Shown here piece after piece: positions 25,985 to 35,129 of a stretch of 64,000 nt of DNA. The first letter of the stretch is position 1, and every line of letters begins with the position of its first letter. Made by a program: the position numbers and the translations under genes. A model generated the notes under the pieces. It was not told the origin of the DNA, did no database searches, and was given only the letters and a program-made list of their open reading frames with translations. Source of the stretch: Hyphomicrobiales bacterium (GTDB taxonomy: Bacteria > Pseudomonadota > Alphaproteobacteria > Rhizobiales > Rhizobiaceae); contig UCGV01000012.1 of assembly GCA_900471925.1 (NCBI GenBank), forward strand, positions 186,001 to 250,000. The letters run 5' to 3'.

Positions 25985-27712
25985 ATGAAGTCCAAGGTAG
26001 CTGATGTCCTGACAGAGGTGCTGCATTCGGCGGGGGTCAAGCGGATCTACGGCGTGGTCGGCGACAGCCTGAACGGACTAACGGAATCGCTGAGAAAGAG
26101 GGGTGATATCGAGTGGGTTCATACGCGCCACGAGGAGACTGCCGCCTTCGCAGCAGGGGCGGAAGCCCATCTCAGCGGTCAGCTCGCCGTATGTGCCGGA
26201 AGCTGCGGCCCGGGCAACCTGCATCTCATCAATGGGCTGTTCGACTGCCATCGCTCGCGGGTTCCCGTGCTTGCCATTGCCGCGCAGATACCATCGGCGG
26301 AAATCGGTCGCGGATATTTCCAGGAAACGCATCCCGACCAACTTTTCCGGGAATGCAGCCACTATTGCGAACTGGTCAGCCATCCCGAGCAATTGCCTGC
26401 CGTCATCGAGACGGCCATTCGCACGGCAATCGGCAAGCGCGGTGTTGCCGTCGTGGTCATATCGGGCGATGTGGCACTGACCGACTTTGCAACGAAGATT
26501 TCCACACCGGCCGCACTTGCGCTGTCGCAGCCGAAGATCGTGCCCGACGACGATCAGATCGATCGACTGGCGGCGCTGCTCGACGGCAGTTCAAAGGTGA
26601 CGCTGCTCTGCGGGCGCGGTTGCGAAGGGGCGCATGACGAGTTGATCGCCTTTGCGGATCGGCTGAAGGCGCCGATCGTTCATGCGCTTGGCGGCAAGGA
26701 ACATGTCGAGTGGGACAATCCCTTCGATGTCGGCATGACAGGGCTGATCGGCTTCTCGTCCGGTTACAAGGCCATGCTCGAATGCGACACGCTCGTCATG
26801 CTCGGCACCGATTTTCCCTACCGGCAATTTTATCCGACGGACGCAAAGATCGTGCAGGTGGACATACGGGCGGAGAATCTCGGCCGCAGGGCTCCGCTTG
26901 ATCTTGCGATCGTCGGCGATGTGAAGTCGACGCTTGCGGCGATCCTGGCGAAGCTCACGGATCGGCTGGACAGGACGCATCTCGACGCATGCCTTGCCGC
27001 CTACAAGAAGGCACGCGAGGGTCTCGACGACCTTGCGACCGGCAGAGAGGGCGGCAAGATCCATCCGCAATATGTCGCGCGGCTTCTGAGCGAGCAGGCC
27101 TCCGAGGATGCCGTGTTCACCTTCGATGTCGGAACACCCACGATCTGGGCCGCGCGCTACCTGAAAATGAACGGAAAACGGCGGCTGATCGGATCGCTGG
27201 TCCACGGCTCGATGGCGAATGCGCTGCCGCAGGCGATCGGGGCGCAGGCAACATACAAGGATCGCCAGATCATCAGCATGTCCGGCGATGGCGGCTTTGC
27301 CATGCTGATGGGGGATTTCCTGACGCTGGTTCAGCAGAACCTGCCGGTCAAGGTCGTCGTCTTCAACAATTCCGTTCTCGGCTTCGTCGCCATGGAAATG
27401 AAGGCTGCGGGCTTCCTGGAGACTGGCACCGAACTCAAGAACCCTGATTTTGCTGCGCTCGCCCGCGCAGCCGGGGTCCACGGCATCAGGGTGGAAAAAC
27501 CCGCTGAGCTTGAGGGGGCAGTCAGGGATATTCTGGCGCATCCCGGCCCGGCGCTGCTCGATGTCGTGACGAATACGCAGGAACTGTCGATGCCACCCAG
27601 GATCGAGGCGGCCCAGGTGAAGGGTTTCGGCCTCTGGGCCATCCGCGCGGTCATGAATGGCCGCGGCGATGAACTGGTGGATCTGACGGTTTCGAATTTC
27701 CTGTCGCGTTGA
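25985..27712 (+). CDS. poxB: Pyruvate dehydrogenase (quinone), PoxB-like
   Basis: A 575-residue thiamine diphosphate enzyme. Domain order is TPP-binding Pyr domain (GVKRIYGVVGDSLNGL, catalytic Glu50 in HTRHEET), central FAD-type domain (GSSKVTLLCGRGCEGAHDEL) and C-terminal PP domain with the GDG...NN TPP motif (SMSGDGGFAMLMGDF through VVFNNSVLGF). The sequence follows PoxB, which oxidises pyruvate to acetate and CO2 and passes electrons to ubiquinone at the inner membrane. Acetolactate synthase-type enzymes are the main alternative. Spacing suggests it is monocistronic. Confidence 0.85.
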   Translation: MKSKVADVLTEVLHSAGVKRIYGVVGDSLNGLTESLRKRGDIEWVHTRHEETAAFAAGAEAHLSGQLAVCAGSCGPGNLHLINGLFDCHRSRVPVLAIAAQIPSAEIGRGYFQETHPDQLFRECSHYCELVSHPEQLPAVIETAIRTAIGKRGVAVVVISGDVALTDFATKISTPAALALSQPKIVPDDDQIDRLAALLDGSSKVTLLCGRGCEGAHDELIAFADRLKAPIVHALGGKEHVEWDNPFDVGMTGLIGFSSGYKAMLECDTLVMLGTDFPYRQFYPTDAKIVQVDIRAENLGRRAPLDLAIVGDVKSTLAAILAKLTDRLDRTHLDACLAAYKKAREGLDDLATGREGGKIHPQYVARLLSEQASEDAVFTFDVGTPTIWAARYLKMNGKRRLIGSLVHGSMANALPQAIGAQATYKDRQIISMSGDGGFAMLMGDFLTLVQQNLPVKVVVFNNSVLGFVAMEMKAAGFLETGTELKNPDFAALARAAGVHGIRVEKPAELEGAVRDILAHPGPALLDVVTNTQELSMPPRIEAAQVKGFGLWAIRAVMNGRGDELVDLTVSNFLSR

Positions 27713-27770
27713 GGTGAGGGCGGGGCAGGTCAGGACCATGCCCCGTTGTCACACGAAAGGCATTGCTGCC

Positions 27771-28481
27771 TCAGACGGCAAGCCTTGCCGCCGATCCCTG
27801 CAGCAGGCTCTCCACCAGCTCCACCGTCAGCTCATCATAATGCGCGATGATCACGTCGGGATCGAGGCTTGCCACCGGTACATCGGAAAAGCCGAAGGGT
27901 ACGGCGATTGCCGGAACGCCGGCGTTCTTGGCCACCGCGATGTCATTGATGCTGTCGCCGATCATGACGGCGCGGGAGAGCACGCCGCCGGCGCGTTCGA
28001 TCGTGCCGGTCAGATGGCGGGCATCGGGCTTGCGGTATTCGAACGTGTCGCCGCCGGTGATCGCATCGAAATAATGCGTCAGGCCGAGCTTCTGCAGGAG
28101 CGTGGTTGCAAGCCCTTCCATCTTGTTGGTGCAGACGGCGAGCGCGTAGCCGGAAGCCTTCAGGCGGTCCATCGCGGCAACGAGACCCGGATAGGGCTGC
28201 GTGTGGCCCGGCATGTTTGCCGTGTAGTGCGCGACGAAACGCTCGATCAGGGCCGGAAGCTCCTCCTGCGTAACGGGTCTCTCACGCATCCTGCCGGCGC
28301 GCTCGATCATGACGCGGGCGCCCTGGCCGACAAGGGACGTCAGGTCGTCATAGCTGACGGGCGCAAGATCGATTGCCGCGATCGTGTGGTTCAGGCTCTC
28401 GACCAGATCGGCGTGAGTATCGAGAAGCGTGCCGTCGAGATCGAAGACGATGAGGGCCTTGTTATCGGGAGCGGGGGTCAA
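27771..28481 (-). CDS. gph: Phosphoglycolate phosphatase
   Basis: A 236-residue HAD-superfamily phosphatase: motif I IVFDLDGTLLDTHADLV, motif II VCTNK, motif III KPDARHL and motif IV MIGDSINDIAVAKNAGV. These features and the cap domain after motif I fit Gph, which removes the 2-phosphoglycolate formed in DNA repair and metabolism. The start is a TTG at 28481 with AAGG six bases upstream; the frame continues far upstream but that part is antisense to rpiA. It is divergent from rpiA with 195 bases between starts. Confidence 0.85.
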   Translation of the reverse strand: MTPAPDNKALIVFDLDGTLLDTHADLVESLNHTIAAIDLAPVSYDDLTSLVGQGARVMIERAGRMRERPVTQEELPALIERFVAHYTANMPGHTQPYPGLVAAMDRLKASGYALAVCTNKMEGLATTLLQKLGLTHYFDAITGGDTFEYRKPDARHLTGTIERAGGVLSRAVMIGDSINDIAVAKNAGVPAIAVPFGFSDVPVASLDPDVIIAHYDELTVELVESLLQGSAARLAV

Positions 28482-28676
28482 AGCGGTGCCTTTTTGCAAG
28501 GGTGGATCATCCGGGAGTAGGCGATGAACGGGCGAAAAGCAACGTCCGGCGAGCGAAGAGAAAAGTCGCAGCCGAAACGCGTAGCTTTCAATCCAAAGAC
28601 GATGATTTTGGCTTTCGTTTGCAATACGAGCCGTGTAAACAGCACATCCAACGAAAACATCAGGAGCTGGCGGCGC

Positions 28677-29375
28677 ATGGATGCCCGCGAAATGAAGATC
28701 AAGGCCGCCGAGGCCGCACTCGCTCATGTCGAATATGGCATGCGTCTGGGTATCGGGACGGGAAGCACGGCGGAGGAATTCGTTCGTCTGCTCGCCGAGA
28801 AGGTCGCAAGCGGCTTCAAGGTCGAGGGCGTGCCGACATCCGAGCGCACCGCGCGGCTCTGCGTCGAACTCGGCGTTCCCCTGAAATCGCTGGACGAGCT
28901 GCCACAGCTCGATCTGACGATCGACGGCGCCGATGAGGTCGATCCGGCGCTGCGGCTGATCAAGGGCGGCGGCGGTGCGCTGCTGCGCGAGAAGATCGTC
29001 GCGGCTGCCTCGACGCGCATGATCGTCATTGCCGACGAGAGCAAGCTCGTCGATACGCTCGGCGCCTTCGCGCTGCCGATCGAAGTCAATCCGTTCGGTC
29101 TTACATCGACGCGCATGGCGATCGAAAAGGCCGCCTCTCGCCTCGGCCTGACGGGTGCGCTGACGTTGCGCCAATCCGGTGACGGAGAGTTTACCACCGA
29201 CGGCGGACATCACATCATCGATGCATCTTTTGGCCGCATTCCTGATGCAGAGGCGCTTTCGAGGGAACTGAATTCCATACCCGGTGTCGTGGAGCACGGG
29301 CTTTTCATCAATATGGCGGCGCTTGCGATCATTGCTGGTCCTGCAGGCGCCCGCACGCTGCAGGCAAACAGATAA
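28677..29375 (+). CDS. rpiA: Ribose-5-phosphate isomerase A
   Basis: A 232-residue RpiA, interconverting ribose 5-phosphate and ribulose 5-phosphate in the pentose phosphate pathway. Conserved loops are GIGTGSTAEEFV, DLTIDGADEVDP, LIKGGGGALLREKIV, and IPIEVNPFG-type LPIEVNPFG. ATG 28677 is preceded by AGGAG; a longer in-frame start at 28524 has no site. The DUF2059 gene follows after 17 bases and then gor, an order common in Rhizobium relatives. Confidence 0.93.
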   Translation: MDAREMKIKAAEAALAHVEYGMRLGIGTGSTAEEFVRLLAEKVASGFKVEGVPTSERTARLCVELGVPLKSLDELPQLDLTIDGADEVDPALRLIKGGGGALLREKIVAAASTRMIVIADESKLVDTLGAFALPIEVNPFGLTSTRMAIEKAASRLGLTGALTLRQSGDGEFTTDGGHHIIDASFGRIPDAEALSRELNSIPGVVEHGLFINMAALAIIAGPAGARTLQANR

Positions 29376-29392
29376 CAGGAGCATAGAAACTC

Positions 29393-29959
29393 ATGATGAA
29401 TATTGCAGGTCTTGGCCGTCTTGCCGCTGCGACCATCGTTCTTTCCGGGCTTGCCTTCGGCTCTGCCGCAAGAGCGCAGGAAGCATCCGAGGAGCAGCTG
29501 AAGGCTGCCCGCGCAGCAATGGACGCCATCGGTGCAACCACGCAATACGACAATATCCTGCCGGGTCTTGCCGAGCGCCTGAAGGCCGGCCTCATCCAGG
29601 ATTCGCCGAACTACCAGGATATCATCACCGCAACCGTCGATGCGCAGGCTCTGGCTCTGGCACCACGCCGCGCCGACCTCGAGAAGGAAGCAGCCCTGAC
29701 CTATGCCAAGGCATTCTCGGTCGAAGAGCTGAAGGCGATTGCTGATTTCTACAATTCCGACGTCGGCAAGAAGCTGCTGCGCGACGGCCCGGTCGCCTCG
29801 CGCGAAACCGCAAAGGCTGCCGATATCTGGGCGCAGGGCATCTCCCGCGACCTCGAAAAGCAGAGCAATGCCGAGCTCTCCAAGGTCATCAAGGCACCGC
29901 CGCCGGCGACCGACAGCCCGGCCACTCCGGCTCCGGCTGCCGCTCCGGCCAAGCCGTAA
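29393..29959 (+). CDS. DUF2059 exported protein
   Basis: A 188-residue periplasmic protein with a signal peptide (GLGRLAAATIVLSGLAFGSAARA). The DUF2059 region is seen in YDNILPGLAERLKAGL and FSVEELKAIADFYNSDVGKKLL, the latter a motif shared by many members. The C-terminus is a Pro/Ala-rich low-complexity tail (APPPATDSPATPAPAAAP). AGGAG lies upstream of ATG 29393. It is the second gene of the rpiA unit and is followed by a terminator. Function unknown. Confidence 0.85.
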   Translation: MMNIAGLGRLAAATIVLSGLAFGSAARAQEASEEQLKAARAAMDAIGATTQYDNILPGLAERLKAGLIQDSPNYQDIITATVDAQALALAPRRADLEKEAALTYAKAFSVEELKAIADFYNSDVGKKLLRDGPVASRETAKAADIWAQGISRDLEKQSNAELSKVIKAPPPATDSPATPAPAAAPAKP

Positions 29960-29978
29960 GGCTCGCCTTCACCATCAG

Positions 29979-30012
29979 CAAAAGCCCGGCTTCGTCCGGG
30001 CTTTTGTTTTTC
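29979..30012 (+). terminator. Terminator after the rpiA-DUF2059 unit
   Basis: AAAAGCCCGG pairs with CCGGGCTTTT around a short loop, followed by GTTTTTC. A strong intrinsic terminator. Confidence 0.9.
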
Positions 30013-30068
30013 TGCTGATCACTCCTATATGTCAGCGACCCATCCTGCGATTCCCTCCGGAGATCATC

Positions 30069-31454
30069 ATGCCATCCTACGACTACGACCTCTTTGTCAT
30101 CGGCGGCGGTTCGGGGGGCGTGCGCAGCGCGCGTGTTGCAGCCTCGCTCGGCAAGAAGGTGGCGATCGCCGAGGAATATCGCTACGGCGGCACCTGCGTG
30201 ATCCGTGGCTGCGTGCCGAAGAAGCTCTTCGTCTATGCCTCGCAGTTTCACGAACATTTCGAGGATGCGGCCGGTTTCGGCTGGACGGTCGGCGAAAGCT
30301 CCTTCGACTGGAAGAAGCTGATCGCAGCCAAGGACATTGAGATCGCGCGGCTGGAAGGGCTCTACAAGAAGGGCCTCGCGGGCGCGCAGGCCGAGATCCT
30401 GGAAACGCGGGCCGAACTCGTCGATGCCCATACGATCAAGCTCTTGAAAACAGGCGAAACGGTCACTGCAAAGACCATCGTGATTGCGACCGGCGGCAAG
30501 CCGAACCCGCATGCGGCACTGCCCGGCCATGAACTCTGCATTTCCTCAAACGAGGCTTTCCATCTCGAAGAGCTGCCGAAATCGATCCTGATTGCTGGCG
30601 GTGGTTACATTGCCGTCGAATTCGCCAATATCTTCCACGGGCTCGGCGTCGAGACGACGCTGATCTATCGCGGCACCGAAATCCTCTCGCGTTTCGACGA
30701 AGACCTGCGCCGCGGCCTGCATGAGGCCATGGTCGCCAAGGGTATCCGTATCCTGTGCCAGGACGTGATGGAGAAAGTGGCGAAGGACGAGAATGGCCTC
30801 GTCATCCAGACGATGAAGGGCCAGACGCTGAATGCCGGCGTCGTCATGCTGGCGCTCGGCCGCGATCCCTATACGCAGGGGCTCGGTCTCGAGAAAGCCG
30901 GTGTTGCCGTCAACGAACGCGGCGCCATCGTCGTCGACGACTATTCGCGCACCAATGTCGAGAACATCTATGCGCTCGGCGATGTCACCGACCGGGTACA
31001 GCTGACGCCGGTCGCGATCCACGAAGCCATGTGCTTCATCGAGACCGAGTACAAGAACAATCCGACCAAGCCGGATTACGACCTGATCCCGACGGCGGTG
31101 TTCTCACAGCCCGAGATCGGCACGGTCGGCCTGTCGGAGGAAGAGGCGGGCAAGCGCTATAAGGAGCTGGAAGTCTACCGCGCCCAGTTCCGGCCGCTGA
31201 AGGCCACCCTATCAGGTCGCGCCGAGAAGATGATCATGAAGCTGATCGTCGATGCCGCCAGCCGTAAGGTCGTGGGCGCCCATATTCTCGGCCACGATGC
31301 CGGCGAGATGGCACAGATCCTCGGCATCACGCTGAAGGCCGGCTGCACCAAGGACGATTTCGACCGCACGATGGCGCTGCACCCGACGGCCGCCGAAGAG
31401 CTGGTGACCATGTATGCGCCGACTTACCGCATCCGCGACGGACAGCGCGTCTAG
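30069..31454 (+). CDS. gor: Glutathione-disulfide reductase
   Basis: A 461-residue FAD-dependent disulfide reductase. The FAD motif is VIGGGSGGVRSAR, the redox-active cysteines are in GGTCVIRGCVPKK (Cys43 and Cys48), the NADPH site is LIAGGGYIAVEFANIF with Arg residues in IYRGTEILSRFD that favour NADPH, and the C-terminal catalytic His-Glu pair is in ALHPTAAEELVT. It keeps glutathione reduced. ATG 30069 fits other Gor proteins. The stop lies only 5 bases from the convergent Tad-like gene end. Confidence 0.95.
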   Translation: MPSYDYDLFVIGGGSGGVRSARVAASLGKKVAIAEEYRYGGTCVIRGCVPKKLFVYASQFHEHFEDAAGFGWTVGESSFDWKKLIAAKDIEIARLEGLYKKGLAGAQAEILETRAELVDAHTIKLLKTGETVTAKTIVIATGGKPNPHAALPGHELCISSNEAFHLEELPKSILIAGGGYIAVEFANIFHGLGVETTLIYRGTEILSRFDEDLRRGLHEAMVAKGIRILCQDVMEKVAKDENGLVIQTMKGQTLNAGVVMLALGRDPYTQGLGLEKAGVAVNERGAIVVDDYSRTNVENIYALGDVTDRVQLTPVAIHEAMCFIETEYKNNPTKPDYDLIPTAVFSQPEIGTVGLSEEEAGKRYKELEVYRAQFRPLKATLSGRAEKMIMKLIVDAASRKVVGAHILGHDAGEMAQILGITLKAGCTKDDFDRTMALHPTAAEELVTMYAPTYRIRDGQRV

Positions 31455-31459
31455 CCGGA

Positions 31460-32743
31460 TCAGCTCGTCAGGCGCGGCGCGCGGATGACTTTCAGGAACA
31501 GCGCCTTCATGGCATCCGCGATGCCCCCGGTCGGTGACACCTCGAAATAGAGGCCGGGCGAGGCGCAGGCGGCCATGCGCGTCGGTATCTCGCTCTGGAA
31601 GGGCTTGATCCAGGTATTGTACCAATCGTTGCTCGGCAGGGGCAGGTAGGTGGTATAGAGCACGGCGATCTTGACGCCGCGATCCTTCAGCGGCTGGCAG
31701 AAGGAAGTATCGATCGGCTCCTGGCAGCGGCCACCCGTCGTCTTCTTGGTGCAGGTCGAGGGCTTGTAGCTGTCGCCGACGCCATCCGAGACGAAGAACA
31801 GGATCTTTTCCGGTTTGGTATTCGCGGAGCCGTCGCCGGCCGGATCGATGATCGTGTTCATCTGCGTCATGGCGCTGTCGAAGCTCGTCAGCTGGTCCTG
31901 GTTGTAGTTCTGATAGGGAATGGTCATCAGGTCGACGGCATCGGTGTAGCTCTTCACCTTGGTGAGGTCAGAGGTGAGGCTGGAAATGGTCGTCAGCTTG
32001 GCATCCTCGGCCTTGGTGCCGAACGTGTAGACCCCCATGCGGTACTGGTTGCTGGTGACGCTCTCGCTCTTGGCCGTATCGGTCAGTGCCTGGGTCGCCT
32101 GGCGCACGACATCGATGCGCATGGCCACGCCGAGGCTCTTGGCGATCGTATAATTGTTGCTGGTCTCGTCCATCTCGTGGCAGGCAAAGGCGCAGCCGGT
32201 CTTGGCTTCCAGCTTGGAGACATCGGCCGGTGTCGCACCGACGCCCATGGAGGGCGTGTTGTCGAGCAGCATGTAGAAATCCATGAAGGTGGCGGTCTGG
32301 TACTGCGCCGTCGCCGTGCCCGATATGGTGATCGTATCCTGGCCGAGAATATGCATGAAGGTGGTGGGCACGGAGGCCTGGAAAGAGACAAGCGAATTCA
32401 GCTTGTTGTCGGTCTTGGTGACATCGATGTCGAGCTTGACCGGGATCGAAACCAGCTCGCCGGATATTTGCGAGCGGAACAGGTTCTGCGCGTCGGTCTT
32501 GGCAACGGTGACCGTGCCATTGCCGGACATGGCCATGGCCGCCGCCACGGCATCGGATTTTGCGGCGACAGCGCCGACTGCAGCAGCATCGGCTGCGGCA
32601 TAAAGCTGGGTGCGAAGGCTGAGCGCATGGGCATAGTCGAGGGCAAGGCCGGCGGAGCCGATCAACGGCACCATCAACAGCGCCGTCATGATGCCGAAAT
32701 TGCCTGACCGGTCCGAGAGGAAAGCGGACGGAAGGATGCGCAT
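31460..32743 (-). CDS. Orphan Tad-like pilus protein with von Willebrand A domain
   Basis: A 427-residue membrane-anchored protein. ATG 32743 follows GAGGGG; a GTG nine codons earlier is the alternative. The N-terminus has the TadE/TadG-type anchor (DRSGNFGIMTALLMVPLIGSAGLALDYAHAL) and the rest is a vWA-like domain with a MIDAS variant DNTPSMG, a later FFVSDGVGD strand and two Cys pairs. TadG-like proteins belong to Flp/Tad pilus systems, but no secretion ATPase, prepilin or peptidase lies here, so this copy is an orphan. Confidence 0.8.
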   Translation of the reverse strand: MRILPSAFLSDRSGNFGIMTALLMVPLIGSAGLALDYAHALSLRTQLYAAADAAAVGAVAAKSDAVAAAMAMSGNGTVTVAKTDAQNLFRSQISGELVSIPVKLDIDVTKTDNKLNSLVSFQASVPTTFMHILGQDTITISGTATAQYQTATFMDFYMLLDNTPSMGVGATPADVSKLEAKTGCAFACHEMDETSNNYTIAKSLGVAMRIDVVRQATQALTDTAKSESVTSNQYRMGVYTFGTKAEDAKLTTISSLTSDLTKVKSYTDAVDLMTIPYQNYNQDQLTSFDSAMTQMNTIIDPAGDGSANTKPEKILFFVSDGVGDSYKPSTCTKKTTGGRCQEPIDTSFCQPLKDRGVKIAVLYTTYLPLPSNDWYNTWIKPFQSEIPTRMAACASPGLYFEVSPTGGIADAMKALFLKVIRAPRLTS

Positions 32744-32990
32744 GTCATGCCCCTCTTGTTGTTTAGACACCGCTTTACATGCGAAGTCTAAAATATCGGG
32801 AAAATGACGTGGTATATGTCCGTTTAACGGTTGTAGCGGCGCGGTAATTCGCCCGGCACGATGGCTGTCCGCGCACTATCGAAAGGGCTGCCAGAGCGCC
32901 AAACACGCTAGGCAAGGGGGGCCGAAAGGTTTATAAGCCGCCGCATTCTTTAACGGGCAGGCATCCGGGGTAAACCGGGTGGGGAAGCAG

Positions 32991-34373
32991 ATGAGCGACA
33001 TGGCACAGAATTGGACCCCGAGCAGCTGGCGGAGCAAGCCGATCAACCAGGTTCCGGAATATCCGGACGCGGCAGCGCTTGCGGCAACGGAAGCCACGCT
33101 CGCCACCTATCCGCCGCTGGTCTTTGCCGGTGAAGCCCGTCGCCTGAAGAGCGCGCTTGCCAATGTCGCCGAGGGCAATGCCTTCCTGCTGCAGGGCGGC
33201 GATTGCGCCGAGAGCTTCCTGGAACATGGCGCCGACAATATCCGCGACTTCTTCCGCGCCTTCCTGCAGATGGCCGTCGTCCTCACCTTTGGCGCACAGC
33301 TGCCGGTGGTCAAGGTCGGTCGTATCGCCGGCCAGTTCGCCAAGCCGCGCTCCGCACCGATGGAGACGATCGATGGCGTGTCGCTGCCGAGCTATCGCGG
33401 CGATATCGTCAACGGCATCGAATTCACGCCTGAAGCACGCATCCCGGCCCCGGAACGCCAGCTCGACGCCTACCGCCAGTCGGCCGCGACGCTGAACCTG
33501 CTGCGCGCCTTCGCCATGGGCGGCTACGCCAATCTCGACAACGTGCACAAGTGGATGCTCGGCTTCGTCAAGGACAGCCCGCAGGGCGAGCGCTATCGCA
33601 AGCTTGCCGACCGCATCAGCGAAACCATGGATTTCATGAAGGCGATCGGCATCACCTCGGAAAACAATCCGAGCCTGCGCGAGACCGATTTCTTCACCAG
33701 CCACGAAGCGCTGCTGCTCGGTTATGAAGAGGCGCTGACCCGCGTCGATTCCACTTCCGGCGACTGGTACGCGACCTCGGGCCACATGATCTGGATCGGC
33801 GACCGCACGCGCCAGCTCGATCACGGCCATGTCGAATATTTCCGTGGCATCAAGAACCCGATCGGCCTGAAATGCGGCCCGTCGCTGCAGCCCGATAACC
33901 TGATCGAGCTGATCGACGCGCTGAACCCGGCCAACGAAGCCGGCCGCCTGACGCTGATCTGCCGCTTCGGCCATGACAAGGTGGCCGACAACCTGCCGAA
34001 GCTCATCCGCGCCGTCGAGCGCGAGGGCAAGAAGGTCGTCTGGTCCTGCGACCCGATGCATGGCAACACGATCACGCTCAACAGCTACAAGACGCGCCCC
34101 TTCGAGCGCATCCTCTCGGAAGTGGAAAGCTTCTTCCAGATCCACCGCGCCGAAGGCACGCATCCTGGCGGCATCCATGTCGAAATGACCGGCAAGGACG
34201 TGACCGAATGCACCGGCGGCGCCCGCGCCGTCACCGCAGAAGATCTGCAGGACCGCTACCACACCCATTGCGACCCGCGCCTCAACGCCGACCAGGCACT
34301 GGAACTGGCCTTCCTGCTGGCCGAGCGCATGAAGGGCGGCCGCGATGAGAAGCGGATGGCTGCAAGGGCCTGA
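32991..34373 (+). CDS. aroG: 3-deoxy-7-phosphoheptulonate synthase, class II
   Basis: A 460-residue plant-type DAHP synthase that condenses phosphoenolpyruvate and erythrose 4-phosphate in the first shikimate-pathway step. Diagnostic segments are FLLQGGDCAESF, GRIAGQFAKPRS, NPIGLKCGPSLQPDNL, VVWSCDPMHGNT and HPGGIHVEMTGKDVTEC, which include the metal-binding Cys and His positions of class II enzymes. ATG 32991 follows GGGGAAG; an ATG three codons later is possible. A class I enzyme is encoded at 57270-58337. No leader peptide with aromatic codons is visible upstream of this copy. Confidence 0.93.
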   Translation: MSDMAQNWTPSSWRSKPINQVPEYPDAAALAATEATLATYPPLVFAGEARRLKSALANVAEGNAFLLQGGDCAESFLEHGADNIRDFFRAFLQMAVVLTFGAQLPVVKVGRIAGQFAKPRSAPMETIDGVSLPSYRGDIVNGIEFTPEARIPAPERQLDAYRQSAATLNLLRAFAMGGYANLDNVHKWMLGFVKDSPQGERYRKLADRISETMDFMKAIGITSENNPSLRETDFFTSHEALLLGYEEALTRVDSTSGDWYATSGHMIWIGDRTRQLDHGHVEYFRGIKNPIGLKCGPSLQPDNLIELIDALNPANEAGRLTLICRFGHDKVADNLPKLIRAVEREGKKVVWSCDPMHGNTITLNSYKTRPFERILSEVESFFQIHRAEGTHPGGIHVEMTGKDVTECTGGARAVTAEDLQDRYHTHCDPRLNADQALELAFLLAERMKGGRDEKRMAARA

Positions 34374-34410
34374 GCGTCAGTCGTGATTAGTGGATAGTAA
34401 GTAGTGCGTG

Positions 34411-34441
34411 AAAAGCTCGGTCTTGCGCCGGGCTTTTTTTG
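34411..34441 (+). terminator. Terminator of class II DAHP synthase gene
   Basis: AGCTCGG pairs with CCGGGCT (one G-T pair) and is followed by seven T residues, 40 bases after the stop codon. Confidence 0.85.
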
Positions 34442-34453
34442 TTTGCGGCGCGA

Positions 34454-34611
34454 CCCCACACACTCCTCATCCCTGTGCGCGTCACAGGGATCCAGCCACC
34501 GCGCGTCGGCGCGGTGAATGACTCATGCTATGAAGGAAAAGAGTCTTTTGCGCTCAAGGACTTGGGCGCGCTGGATTCCTGTGACAGGCACAGGAATGAG
34601 GGAGTGTGGGG
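34454..34611. repeat. Large palindromic mosaic element
   Basis: The left arm (34454-34497) and right arm (34567-34611) are imperfect inverted copies of about 44 bases running from CCCCACAC / GTGTGGGG at the outer ends to GGATCCAGC / GCTGGATT at the inner ends. Each arm also carries its own small palindrome (CCCTGTG...CACAGGG; TTCCTGTG...CACAGGAA), and the centre has an ACCGCGC/GCGCGGT hairpin. The whole can fold as a cloverleaf. It has no coding potential and resembles a second family of rhizobial intergenic mosaic repeats. Confidence 0.7.
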
Positions 34612-34629
34612 CCGCCTAGCGGCGCCTTC

Positions 34630-35022
34630 TCACCTCTCGATAGTGCATCCGGCGCGGCTGACCATATCGCGCACGATCAGCGGCGTTGCCGGCGCCTCGG
34701 CCCAGCTTGCCTTGTCGACCAGCGTTTCCAACGCCTTTCGGGCGGTTCTGTCACTGAGGCTCAGTTGCATCTTGCAGGCGAAGGAGGCGGTTTCGCTGGC
34801 ATCGTCGACGAGCGCGACAGCGGTTTCGCCGACGCCGGCGAGATAAGCGGTCAGCACCTGCCGGGCGGTGTTTTCATGAGCGGCCTTCTCCAGCATCTCC
34901 ATGACTTGGGCGACGGAAATCTGGCCGTGGCTTGTGGATGGGGTGGCAAGCGCAAGTGGCGCGCCGAGGGCAGGGACGAGCGAAAGGGTGGCGACAAGGG
35001 TCGCAAATATGCGGAGGATCAT
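34630..35022 (-). CDS. Small secreted protein, possibly Rap1a/Tai-like
   Basis: A 130-residue exported protein. ATG 35022 is preceded by GGAG and gives the signal peptide MILRIFATLVATLSLVPALGAPLALA. The mature part is helical (VAQVMEMLEKAAHEN, AYLAGVGETAVAL, ARKALETLVDKASW) with two cysteines (FACKMQ and SRAGC). The AYLAG-x-G pattern and length recall the Rap1a/Tai immunity family, but no type VI effector is adjacent and I regard that as tentative. It is divergent from the DUF2975 gene. Confidence 0.55.
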   Translation of the reverse strand: MILRIFATLVATLSLVPALGAPLALATPSTSHGQISVAQVMEMLEKAAHENTARQVLTAYLAGVGETAVALVDDASETASFACKMQLSLSDRTARKALETLVDKASWAEAPATPLIVRDMVSRAGCTIER

Positions 35023-35129
35023 CGGAATCTCCATTCGGTTTGAACTGGTAGTATTTGTTTTGCAGATATTAATCATTGTCAAACAATAATTTCTTGACCA
35101 TTATGCCGGCAGAAAACGGAGAGAACATC

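Noticed and set aside
28482..29384. Upstream extension of the gph frame by about 300 codons
   Set aside because: Antisense to rpiA; the HAD domain starts right after the TTG at 28481, which has a good Shine-Dalgarno sequence.
32744..32990. A leader peptide before the class II DAHP synthase
   Set aside because: The short frame starting near 32863 (ATGGCTGTC...) has no aromatic codons and there is no terminator hairpin before the gene.
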